A stretch of DNA of 24,727 nucleotides from a virus. The translations under genes and the position numbers were made by a program. Under the pieces are notes generated by a model. It did no database searches, was not told the DNA's origin, and saw only the letters and a list, made by a program, of their open reading frames with translations. Location of the stretch: IMG/VR virus record IMGVR_UViG_3300021364_000383, positions 1-24,727 of that record; one strand, written 5' to 3'. Shown here in pieces: positions 6,891 to 14,148 of the stretch. Position 1 is the stretch's first letter. Every line of letters begins with the position of its first letter.

Positions 6891-7126
6891 GTGGAGATCA
6901 TGAAACCTACGAATGGTACACAACCCCATATGGAGACTTTCGTGTTGAACAGAAACGCTTTGGAACGTGGACTAGCTATGGTAAGGATGGCAAGGCTCTC
7001 GTCACAGGCGGTACGAGGGAATCTGTCCTTCATGGAACGGGATTCCACTTGGAAGGTGTCGCTACTAACTGGGCAAACTGCACAACTTCCAAGCAATTCG
7101 ATGGCACCGTTGGTGGAAAACTATGA
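6887..7126 (+). CDS. Hypothetical protein, 79 aa, aromatic-rich
   Basis: Starts in an ATGA overlap with gp55 and ends in one with the next gene, which selects this frame over the overlapping 81-aa frame at 6891. The product is soluble, Gly-rich and Tyr/Trp-rich (YEWYTTPYGDFRVEQ, FGTWTSYGKDGK), and looks like a small beta-sheet protein. It ends GTVGGKL. No catalytic motif or known family recognised. Its location between the late sigma factor and the gp47 nuclease gene is a common place for cyanophage-specific small genes. Confidence 0.7.
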   Translation: MSGDHETYEWYTTPYGDFRVEQKRFGTWTSYGKDGKALVTGGTRESVLHGTGFHLEGVATNWANCTTSKQFDGTVGGKL

Positions 7127-7341
7127 AACAAACTGAAAACTATGAGCAACTCTTAGAAAGATTTACTAAGAGATATAAACAAATCAGTGAACAAGTTCCT
7201 ATGAATACTGTTGAGGCAGAAAAACAAAAGGAACAATTAGATTACTTGCGTGGATGTAAAGATACGATAGAATATCTAATGACAGGTAGGTTGCCTAGAG
7301 ATGGCAATCATGACGGTATGAAGGATCATAAACCCAAATGA
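7123..7341 (+). CDS. Hypothetical helical protein, 72 aa
   Basis: Coupled on both sides by ATGA overlaps. The product is strongly helical and charged (ENYEQLLERFTKRYKQISEQVP, shown here as QLLERFTKRYKQISEQ core), with a second helix KQKEQLDYLRGCKDTIEYL, so a helical hairpin or coiled coil is likely. The last 20 residues are basic and disordered-looking. No family recognised. Position directly upstream of gp47 suggests co-translation with the recombination nuclease, but no functional link is shown. Confidence 0.65.
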   Translation: MKQTENYEQLLERFTKRYKQISEQVPMNTVEAEKQKEQLDYLRGCKDTIEYLMTGRLPRDGNHDGMKDHKPK

Positions 7342-8378
7342 AAATTGCACTCATTACTGACCAACATCTTGACGGACGCAAAGGTTCCCTAGCGTTCTGG
7401 AATTATTTTCAAAAATTCTACGATGAAATCTTTTTTCCAACTCTTGAGAAAGAAGGCATCAGGACTATCATTGATCTGGGTGACACTTTCGATAATCGAA
7501 AGTCTATGGACTATAATACTTTTAACCGTGTTGATACGAATTATTTCCAGAGACTGAAAGATTATGAGGTGCATATGATTCTTGGTAATCATTGTACATA
7601 TTATAAAGACACTAACAAGATCAACTCACCTGAACTTCTTCTGGAGAAGTATGACAATATCAATATCTATTCCGAACCAAAGGAAATCCTTCTTGGTGGG
7701 AAAGCATTTTTGATGATGCCTTGGATTAATTCAGGTAACAAAGAAGATTGTCTGCGAAAGATCTCTAGCAGTGAAGCAGACATTATGTGTGGTCATCTTG
7801 AGTGCGATGGATTTGAAGTTACACCTGGCATGAAATTTGAAGGTGGTTTCAAAGTTTCTGATTTCAAAAATTTCAAGCGAGTGTGGTCGGGACACTTCCA
7901 CCACAAATCAAAGCACGGCAATGTGCAATACTTAGGCAACCCTTATCAGATGTTCTGGAATGATTATAAGGACACTCGCGGATTCCATATCTACGATACT
8001 GAAAGTGACAAGCTTAAGTTTATCAAGAACCCGTTTGAAATCTTCGACAAAATCATCTATGACGATTCCTGTGTGGACTACAACAAACAAGATGTGCGTA
8101 GTTATAAAGACAAGTACATTAAGATCATCGTGGACCACAAGCAAGACTACCAGATGTTTGAAACACTGGTTGATCGTCTTTACAATCTAGGAGTTCATGA
8201 TGTAAAAATTGTTGAAACTCTTGTAGATACAGACGATGTAGAAGATGCCGATCTTGAGACTAAAGATACGATGACTTTACTTAATGAATACATTGATGAA
8301 GTAGAGATTGCCGTAGACAAAACTGACCTCAAGGGTTTGATGAGAACACTATATATTGAAAGCTGCAATGTCGCGTAA
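7338..8378 (+). CDS. gp47: Recombination endonuclease subunit gp47 (Mre11-like)
   Basis: 346 aa, T4 length 339. Nuclease subunit of the gp46/gp47 complex that resects double-strand ends and supports recombination-dependent replication. Calcineurin-type metal motifs are all visible: D8-Q-H10, GDTFD at 48-52 with metal residue D49, GNH at 83-85 (followed by Cys where Mre11 and T4 gp47 have Asp), GH at 152-153 and GHFHH at 185-189. T4 gp47 shares WSGHFH and the N-terminal ITDQH/GDWH block. The D-to-C change after GNH may alter fine chemistry but the core ligands are intact. ATGA overlap upstream and TAATG overlap with the next gene. Confidence 0.95.
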   Translation: MKIALITDQHLDGRKGSLAFWNYFQKFYDEIFFPTLEKEGIRTIIDLGDTFDNRKSMDYNTFNRVDTNYFQRLKDYEVHMILGNHCTYYKDTNKINSPELLLEKYDNINIYSEPKEILLGGKAFLMMPWINSGNKEDCLRKISSSEADIMCGHLECDGFEVTPGMKFEGGFKVSDFKNFKRVWSGHFHHKSKHGNVQYLGNPYQMFWNDYKDTRGFHIYDTESDKLKFIKNPFEIFDKIIYDDSCVDYNKQDVRSYKDKYIKIIVDHKQDYQMFETLVDRLYNLGVHDVKIVETLVDTDDVEDADLETKDTMTLLNEYIDEVEIAVDKTDLKGLMRTLYIESCNVA

Positions 8379-8644
8379 TGTATATTGTCACTCTAGAAGA
8401 TCATCCTGAAGGTGTCTTTTCTGTGTTCGACGAGACAGACGAGCGTGTCATTCCTATCTTCCAAGAAGAAGATGATGCTGAGAGATATTTACAGATGTTG
8501 CATTATGAGGACGATTATCCTAGAATGCAGATTGTAGAAATGGAAGATCATGTTATAATTGGTGCATGTCAAGAGAGACTACAACCGTTTACAATAATTA
8601 CACCCGACGATTTACTGATACCACCTGACGAACCTGAAGAATGA
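8378..8644 (+). CDS. DUF3110-like small protein
   Basis: 88 aa. The sequence reads like the DUF3110 family of cyanobacteria and their phages: a first strand YIVTL, the EGVFSVFDE block, VIPIFQEEDDAERYLQML (family pattern of acidic residues then DAERY) and a C-terminal VIIGACQERLQPFTII block. Function of the family is unknown. The protein is very acidic, ending in PPDEPEE. It is inserted between gp47 and gp46, two subunits of one complex, with overlaps of one and four bases, so all three should be made together. Cyanobacterial ancestry is an inference from remembered family distribution. Confidence 0.65.
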   Translation: MYIVTLEDHPEGVFSVFDETDERVIPIFQEEDDAERYLQMLHYEDDYPRMQIVEMEDHVIIGACQERLQPFTIITPDDLLIPPDEPEE

Positions 8645-10386
8645 TTGTTTTTGAAAAAATCCGCTGGAAGAATTTTCTCTCCACGGGTAATGTTTACAGT
8701 GAAATTAATTTAGAAGGCGCAAGAACAAACTTAATCGTTGGAACCAACGGAGCAGGTAAGAGTACCATTTTGGATGCTCTTACTTTTTCGTTGTTCGGAA
8801 AACCATTCCGCAAGATTAGCAAGTCTGCATTGATTAACAGTATCAATGAGAAAGATTGTCTCGTGGAGATTGAGTTTCGTATTGGTAAGGCACAGTACAA
8901 AGTTACTCGTGGCATTAAACCAAACAAGTTTGAGATTACCTGCAATGGACAGTTGTGGAATCAGGAGAGCACTGTTGTAGAACAGCAGAAGAACTTTGAG
9001 CAGAATGTGCTCAAGATGAATTACAAATCATTCACGCAGATTGTTGTGTTGGGATCATCTACATTCGTCCCATTCATGAAACTTCCTGGAGCACAGCGTC
9101 GTGATATTATTGAAGACATCTTGGACATCCAAGTGTTCTCTACGATGAATGTTCTCCTCAAAGATAAGATGAGAGAGAACAATGAAGAGTTGCGTGATGT
9201 AGACTATCAAGTTTCTCTCTTGAAAGATAAGATTGAATTGCAGAAGTCGCACATGTTGACACTGCAACAGAGGACTCAAGAAGAGATCAATCGTAAACAA
9301 GAAAGGGTAAACGAGTATAAAAAAACTGAACTCCAAGGTGCCGAAGATGTTGCAATTCTAACACAACAAATCGGAAAACTTAATGAAGAAATGCAAGAGT
9401 ATCAAAAATCAAATGAGAAATTGCAAAAGTTGAACACATACATGATTAAGTTAACACATAAACTTGACGCATGTAAAAAAGAGCATAAGTTTTTTGAGAT
9501 CAATCATGTGTGTCCTACATGCACACAAGAACTGTCAGAAGAGTTTCGTAATGAGAAACTGGAAGCAGGAAAGTCCAAAGTTGATGAGATGAAAATAGGA
9601 CACACAGATCTACAGAATGCAATCGAAGAAGAACAATCTAGATTTGCAAAGTTCACTGAGTTGTCTACTGAAGTTAACAACATCAACACCACCATCTCTC
9701 AGACTAACTTCCAGTTGATGACAGTCCGAAAGCAAGTGGAGACACTGCAGGAAGAAATTCGAGAACTAGAAGGAGCAAACCCAGACAAGAAAGCAGAGTT
9801 TGATAAATTGCAAACTCTTGTAAACAACAAAAAGCAATTGAGTGCTCAACATGCTACTCTGAAATCTGACCGTGATGTTCTGACAACAGCAGGTCAACTC
9901 CTTAAAGACAATGGTATTAAGACCAGGATCATCAAGACCTATCTTCCCACCATGAACAAATTGATTAACGATTTCTTACAGAGGATGGAGTTTTATGTCA
10001 ACTTTACTCTTGATGAGAACTTTGAGGAGCAAATTAAATCTAGATACCGTGATGTATTTTCCTATGACAGTTTTAGTGAAGGAGAGAAAGCTCGTATTGA
10101 TATCGCTCTTCTGCTTACTTGGCGTTCTATCGCTAAGCTTAAGAATTCTGTGGATACTAACCTACTGATCTTGGATGAAATCTTTGATGGATCTCTTGAC
10201 CAGTCTGGTACATCTGACCTAGGATGGATTCTTCGTAACTTTGACGACAGCACCAAAGTGTTTGTCATCAGTCATAAGCAGGGTCTAGACGATAAGTTTG
10301 ATAGAACCATCTCTGTGGAGAAGGTGAAGAACTATAGTACCCTAACGGAGACAGTTAACGAAGTGACACATGGGATGGTTGGATGA
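8641..10386 (+). CDS. gp46: Recombination endonuclease subunit gp46 (Rad50/SMC-like ATPase)
   Basis: 581 aa, T4 length 560. ATPase partner of gp47. Walker A GTNGAGKS at residues 34-41; the central region (about 170-440) is a long antiparallel coiled coil broken by the zinc hook CPTC at 291-294; ABC signature FSEGEK at 478-483; Walker B LLILDE ending at E513. This is the full Rad50 domain order (head, coil, hook, coil, head). The start overlaps the DUF3110-like gene (ATGA). The stop codon lies within the loop and stem of the downstream terminator, so the gp55-gp46 message probably ends here. Confidence 0.96.
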   Translation: MIVFEKIRWKNFLSTGNVYSEINLEGARTNLIVGTNGAGKSTILDALTFSLFGKPFRKISKSALINSINEKDCLVEIEFRIGKAQYKVTRGIKPNKFEITCNGQLWNQESTVVEQQKNFEQNVLKMNYKSFTQIVVLGSSTFVPFMKLPGAQRRDIIEDILDIQVFSTMNVLLKDKMRENNEELRDVDYQVSLLKDKIELQKSHMLTLQQRTQEEINRKQERVNEYKKTELQGAEDVAILTQQIGKLNEEMQEYQKSNEKLQKLNTYMIKLTHKLDACKKEHKFFEINHVCPTCTQELSEEFRNEKLEAGKSKVDEMKIGHTDLQNAIEEEQSRFAKFTELSTEVNNINTTISQTNFQLMTVRKQVETLQEEIRELEGANPDKKAEFDKLQTLVNNKKQLSAQHATLKSDRDVLTTAGQLLKDNGIKTRIIKTYLPTMNKLINDFLQRMEFYVNFTLDENFEEQIKSRYRDVFSYDSFSEGEKARIDIALLLTWRSIAKLKNSVDTNLLILDEIFDGSLDQSGTSDLGWILRNFDDSTKVFVISHKQGLDDKFDRTISVEKVKNYSTLTETVNEVTHGMVG

Positions 10387-10398
10387 CCATCCTTTTTT
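10373..10398 (+). terminator. Rho-independent terminator after gp46
   Basis: GGATGGT (10373-10379) pairs with ACCATCC (10386-10392) around a six-base loop, followed by six T residues. The last codons and stop of gp46 form part of the hairpin. It separates the recombination cluster from the VWA/ATPase pair. Confidence 0.9.
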
Positions 10399-10400
10399 GT

Positions 10401-10406
10401 TATGAT
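10401..10406 (+). promoter_or_regulatory. Possible extended -10 promoter of the VWA gene
   Basis: TATGAT (10401-10406) preceded by TGT (10398-10400) makes an extended -10 element. A weak -35-like TTGGAT lies at 10379-10384 with a 16-base spacer, inside the terminator hairpin. A start near 10413 would give a leader of about 17 bases before ATG 10430, with no obvious Shine-Dalgarno sequence. Confidence 0.4.
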
Positions 10407-10429
10407 GATTCCATCAGACAAAAAGACAC

Positions 10430-12532
10430 ATGCAATCCCAAGAAATCAAAGGCAACCTCGCAAGACTTCTCGCTACTGAGAACTTGATTGTAGAGCACCG
10501 TAAGACTCCTACTGCAATGTTCGATGTTGAGCGTCGCGTGTTGACTTTGCCTATGTGGGACAAAGCATCTGGCACTGTCTATGACATGCTGGTTGGTCAC
10601 GAGGTTGGTCATGCTCTGTTTACTCCTAATGAAGACTGGCGCGGTGTAGTTGACTGCCCTAAAGACTTTGTGAATGTCATTGAGGATGCTCGCATCGAGA
10701 AGTTGATGAAGCGTAAGTTCCCTGGTCTTCGTAAGTCTTTTGCTGGTGGTTACAAAGAACTGAATGATCTTGACTTTTTTGATATTGCTGATCAGGATAT
10801 CAGCAAGTTTAGTCTGATTGACCGTATTAACCTTCATTTTAAAATCGGTGCCAGCGCATTGATTCCTTTCTCCATTGAAGAGAAAGTGTTTGTTGCTCGC
10901 ACTGATGTTGCAGAGACTTTTGAAGAAGTGCTGCAGATTGCTCTTGATGTGTATAACTTCAGCAATCAAACTGAAAAAGTTGCAGAGATGCCTGCACCAC
11001 AGAACCCTGAAGAGGGTGAAACTGAAAGTAACGATGTCGAAGAAACTGAGCAGCAACCTGAGGAACAGCAGCAAGAACCTCAGCAAATGCCTCAGAGTCA
11101 ACAACCTCAAGGTGATCCTGAAGAAGAGGAAGAACTTGAAGAAGAAGTAGAAGGTCCTGCTGGTGGTGAAACCTCAGAGACTCAAAGTGCATTTGATAAT
11201 GCTGCTGAGAAACTGTCAACATCCCATGGCAGAAATCCAATTTATGTTGAGATTCCTGAAGCAATCGACCTAGATAGTATCATTGTTGACTGGACTACTC
11301 TGCATGACTGGATTGATTTGAATGCATCTGATCCAGAAAATTATGAGTTTGTTGACAACAAATACTATGAATTTCGTAAGCAATCTCAGAAGGAGGTAAA
11401 CTATCTTGTTAAAGAGTTCGAGTGTCGTAAGTCTGCTGACGCTTACGCTCGTGCTGGTCAATCTAAAACTGGTGTGCTTGATACTTCAAAGTTACACACT
11501 TATCGTTATAACGAAGATCTCTTCAAAAAAGTAACTGTTCTTCCTGATGGAAAGAACCATGGTCTTCTGTTTATTCTTGACTGGTCGGGTTCGATGTCTA
11601 ACGAGATTGTTTCGACTGTCAAGCAAGTTTTAAACCTGACTGCTTTCTGTAAGAAAGTGCAGATTCCTTTTGAGGTTTATGCATTCACCAATGAGTGGGT
11701 TGCTGCTAAGCGAGCAATGGCAGGTGAAACAAACTACATGAGTTACGATCATCCTGGTATTGAAAAGAATGTGGTGTATATCAATAAGGAATACTTCCAC
11801 ATGATGAACTTTATCTCATCTCGTTCTAATGCTCGTGAGTATGAGCGTCAGTGCAAGAACCTGTGGCGTGAAGCATTTACTTACCGTTACTGCACTAAGT
11901 ACAGCAGCACCTTTGGTGTTGCTCTGTCTGGCACTCCTTTGAATGAAGCGATTGTTTGTTTGAATTACATCATCCCTGAATTCAAGAAGAAGAATGATTT
12001 GCAGAAAGTAAATGTCTGCATCTTGTCTGATGGTGAAAGTTGTGCTGCTGCTTATGGTCATGAGATGTATCTTGATTACAAGGATGATTATCGTGTCTCT
12101 GCTCGTCGTCTTGATTGGTATCAGACTCTTCGTGACCGCAAGACAGGTATTACTTACAAGCAGTTTGAGGGTGACAATATCACCAATACTTTCATTCAGC
12201 AGGTTCGTGATCGTAACCCAGGCGTAAATGTTCTTGGTTTCCGTATTATGCCTGGTAGTCAATTGCAAAGCTTTGTTGGTCGCTATGCATCCTATGAAGG
12301 TTATTCTGAAATCCAGAAGCAATGGAAGAAAGAGAAGTCTGCAATTATCAAAAATGCTAAAGCATTCACTGCTCTCTATGCTATCTCTAACAACTCTCTG
12401 AATGAAAACACTGAATTCAATGTTGAGTCTGGTGCTAAGAAAGGAGAGATCTCTCGTGCATTTAAGAAAATGCTCGGTAACAAGTCCACTAACAAGAAAC
12501 TGCTCAACTCATTCATCGAGTATGTCAGTTGA
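10430..12532 (+). CDS. HExxH and VWA-domain protein (CobT-like / putative metallopeptidase)
   Basis: 700 aa. Residues 57-61 read HEVGH within VGHEVGHALFTP, a zinc-metallopeptidase-type motif. A low-complexity acidic and Gln-rich linker spans about 187-250. A C-terminal VWA domain begins near 375 with the MIDAS motif D384-W-S-G-S-M (D384, S386, S388) after LLFIL, followed by FEVYAFTNEW and later VCILSDGES. A VWA protein beside a MoxR-type ATPase is the arrangement of CobT/CobS, and cyanophage copies are often named so. The HExxH plus VWA layout is closer, as I remember it, to VWA-like proteins with an N-terminal putative metallopeptidase domain (DUF2201 type). Likely substrate-binding or remodelling partner of the next gene. 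No ribosome-binding site is evident; see the shared start context at 10423-10433. Confidence 0.8.
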   Translation: MQSQEIKGNLARLLATENLIVEHRKTPTAMFDVERRVLTLPMWDKASGTVYDMLVGHEVGHALFTPNEDWRGVVDCPKDFVNVIEDARIEKLMKRKFPGLRKSFAGGYKELNDLDFFDIADQDISKFSLIDRINLHFKIGASALIPFSIEEKVFVARTDVAETFEEVLQIALDVYNFSNQTEKVAEMPAPQNPEEGETESNDVEETEQQPEEQQQEPQQMPQSQQPQGDPEEEEELEEEVEGPAGGETSETQSAFDNAAEKLSTSHGRNPIYVEIPEAIDLDSIIVDWTTLHDWIDLNASDPENYEFVDNKYYEFRKQSQKEVNYLVKEFECRKSADAYARAGQSKTGVLDTSKLHTYRYNEDLFKKVTVLPDGKNHGLLFILDWSGSMSNEIVSTVKQVLNLTAFCKKVQIPFEVYAFTNEWVAAKRAMAGETNYMSYDHPGIEKNVVYINKEYFHMMNFISSRSNAREYERQCKNLWREAFTYRYCTKYSSTFGVALSGTPLNEAIVCLNYIIPEFKKKNDLQKVNVCILSDGESCAAAYGHEMYLDYKDDYRVSARRLDWYQTLRDRKTGITYKQFEGDNITNTFIQQVRDRNPGVNVLGFRIMPGSQLQSFVGRYASYEGYSEIQKQWKKEKSAIIKNAKAFTALYAISNNSLNENTEFNVESGAKKGEISRAFKKMLGNKSTNKKLLNSFIEYVS

Positions 12533-12538
12533 CAAACT

Positions 12539-12571
12539 GGTCCATGGGTGTCACACAGGGCACCCATGACC
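12539..12571 (+). other. Hairpin between the VWA and ATPase genes
   Basis: CATGGGTG (12543-12550) pairs with CACCCATG (12561-12568), extended by GGT/ACC (12539-12541 with 12569-12571) across one unpaired C, around a ten-base loop. No T-run follows, so it is not a normal terminator. It may limit readthrough, mark a processing site or protect the 3' end of the upstream mRNA. Confidence 0.45.
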
Positions 12572-12573
12572 GT

Positions 12574-12579
12574 TATACT
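12574..12579 (+). promoter_or_regulatory. Possible -10 box of the MoxR/CobS-like gene
   Basis: TATACT (12574-12579) follows the hairpin directly and lies 26 bases before ATG 12606. No good -35 is present (best GTCACA at 12550-12555, 18-base spacer). The short leader would lack a Shine-Dalgarno sequence, as for the VWA gene. Confidence 0.3.
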
Positions 12580-12605
12580 ATATTCATACACAACACACAA
12601 GACAC

Positions 12606-13703
12606 ATGCCTTTCGCTCCTGTTCCCGTTTCAACTGAAGACCTCGTTTCTTACCTTACCGATGCCCATGGCACTGAGGTAAACACAAAGCAATTGTTTGA
12701 AGCATCTGAGCATTTCAACTGCTCTCTTGCTACTGTCAAGAAGCGTCTCAAAGATTACAAGCAAAGCATTGGCAAGTGGAACCTGACTGTTACTGAAAAA
12801 CTTGAGCAGACTTATCAAGCACCTGCTGCTGCTCCTGCCATTGAGCAAAACCTCATTCCTTCCAAGGATGAGAACTATGTTCCTTTTGGCAACTTCACTG
12901 ATGTGAAGAAAATCATCCAGTCTGGTATTTTCTATCCTACTTTCATCACTGGTCTTTCAGGAAACGGTAAGACTTTCTCTGTTGAGCAAGCATGTGCTGC
13001 TCTAAATAGGGAGTTGATTCGTGTGAACATTACCATTGAAACCGACGAGGATGATCTTATTGGTGGTTTCCGTCTTATTAACGGCGAAACTGTTTGGCAT
13101 AATGGTCCTGTCATCGAAGCTCTGGAGCGGGGAGCTGTGCTGCTTCTAGATGAAGTTGACCTTGCCTCTAACAAGATCTTGTGTCTGCAATCTGTACTGG
13201 AAGGCAAGGGTGTCTTCTTGAAGAAAACTGGTCGCTATGTCCAACCTGCTAAAGGTTTCAATGTCATCGCTACTGCCAACACCAAGGGTAAGGGTTCTGA
13301 TGACGGTCGTTTCATTGGCACTAATGTGCTGAATGAAGCATTCCTTGAGCGTTTCGCTCTCACTTTTGAGCAAGAGTATCCTACTCCTGCTACTGAAACT
13401 AAAATCCTTCTTCGTGTTGCTGCATCGCTTGGCAAACATGATGAAGAGTTCTGCACCAACCTTGCTAACTGGGCAGACATTATTCGTAAAACATTCGCTG
13501 ATGGAGGCATTGATGAAGTTATTTCCACCCGTCGTCTTGTTCATATTATTCGTGCCTATGCTATCTGGGGCAATCGTATGAAGGCAATTAAAGTATGTGT
13601 CAACCGTTTCGATGATGAGACAAAGCAATCATTCGTCGAACTGTATGATAAAATTGATGCTGATGTAAACACGGAGGAGGAAGATGCCACAAACCAAGAC
13701 TGA
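12606..13703 (+). CDS. MoxR/CobS-type AAA+ ATPase
   Basis: 365 aa. An N-terminal region (about 1-75) with a helix-turn-helix-like stretch precedes the AAA+ core. Walker A GLSGNGKT at 116-123, Walker B VLLLDEVD with D182-E183, sensor-1 region NVIATANTKGKG, and a later EAFLERF with arginine-finger candidates. In cobalamin synthesis CobS is the ATPase of the CobN-CobS-CobT chelatase; cyanophage homologues are commonly annotated cobS. No CobN is present here, and the partner upstream is an HExxH-VWA protein, so a general MoxR-VWA remodelling role is at least as likely. The product is certain to be AAA+; its substrate is not known. It overlaps the next small gene by 20 bases. Confidence 0.85.
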   Translation: MPFAPVPVSTEDLVSYLTDAHGTEVNTKQLFEASEHFNCSLATVKKRLKDYKQSIGKWNLTVTEKLEQTYQAPAAAPAIEQNLIPSKDENYVPFGNFTDVKKIIQSGIFYPTFITGLSGNGKTFSVEQACAALNRELIRVNITIETDEDDLIGGFRLINGETVWHNGPVIEALERGAVLLLDEVDLASNKILCLQSVLEGKGVFLKKTGRYVQPAKGFNVIATANTKGKGSDDGRFIGTNVLNEAFLERFALTFEQEYPTPATETKILLRVAASLGKHDEEFCTNLANWADIIRKTFADGGIDEVISTRRLVHIIRAYAIWGNRMKAIKVCVNRFDDETKQSFVELYDKIDADVNTEEEDATNQD

Positions 13704-13860
13704 TAGTTTTCATGGGTATGTCAACAATCTTGCCGTTCTAGACAGCGGCAAGACTGTTAAGATTTTAGGTGGCGAAGGTCTCAAGTTGTTTGTCAAAGAT
13801 CTTGACGGCAACCTCGAAGAATGCTACCATAATAATATTCGCCTTATCTGGAACAAGTGA
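13684..13860 (+). CDS. Small hypothetical protein, 58 aa
   Basis: Starts inside the end of the ATPase gene at ATG 13684, with a strong GGAGGAGG ribosome-binding site at 13674-13681, and stops directly before the next start (TGA-ATG). The product looks like a small all-beta protein: NLAVLDSGKTVKILGG, LKLFVKDLDG, then NNIRLIWNK. No family recognised. The strong binding site and tight packing argue that it is real and well translated. Confidence 0.7.
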   Translation: MPQTKTDSFHGYVNNLAVLDSGKTVKILGGEGLKLFVKDLDGNLEECYHNNIRLIWNK

Positions 13861-14148
13861 ATGGCAAACAAATATAATGAAGATGCTCTACTACAAGAGC
13901 TGCGTGATTACATCACTGGAACTTATGGACAACACTACTCTGCTGGTAACGACAGCATTCAAACTTTAGACTTAATTGAAGCATGTGGAGACGCTGAGGC
14001 ATTCTGCCGTAGCAACATCCTGAAGTATGCTTCACGCTACGATAAGAAGGGCACTGCTCGTCGGGACATTATCAAGATCCTGCACTATGCTTTGCTTCTT
14101 CTTCACTTCTCTGACAAGACCTCTGTTACCGAATCCTACAATCAATGA
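13861..14148 (+). CDS. DUF3310-like small protein
   Basis: 95 aa, beginning directly after the preceding stop. The region GQHYSAGNDSIQTLDLIEAC followed by AFCRSNILKYASRYDKKG and RRDIIKILHYALLL follows the DUF3310 pattern (HY, then a short helix with D-x-I/L-E-A, then N-x-x-K-Y-x-x-R-x-x-K-K-x-x-x-x-D-x-x-K-x-x-x-Y). This family is common in phages and includes the T7 gp1.7-related proteins linked to nucleotide metabolism; activity of this copy is unknown. ATGA overlap with gp45 puts it in the clamp operon, consistent with a DNA-synthesis role. Confidence 0.6.
   Translation: MANKYNEDALLQELRDYITGTYGQHYSAGNDSIQTLDLIEACGDAEAFCRSNILKYASRYDKKGTARRDIIKILHYALLLLHFSDKTSVTESYNQ

Noticed and set aside
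6891-7136. 81-aa open frame overlapping the 79-aa gene after gp55
   Set aside because: The frame at 6887 has ATGA junctions on both sides and a more protein-like composition; the 6891 frame has neither.
10400-11110. Long antisense open frame (236 aa) on the minus strand
   Set aside because: It lies wholly opposite the VWA gene, has Leu/Phe/Ser-rich low-information sequence, no ribosome-binding site and no recognisable domain. It is a shadow of the acidic, Gln-rich coding strand.
12529-12557. TTGACA at the end of the VWA gene as a promoter for the ATPase gene
   Set aside because: At 17-base spacing the -10 position reads CACACA. The nearer TATACT has no matching -35 at normal distance to this hexamer.
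13146-13628. 160-aa antisense frame opposite the MoxR/CobS-like gene
   Set aside because: Exactly opposite a well-supported ATPase gene, with no start signal or recognisable motif.
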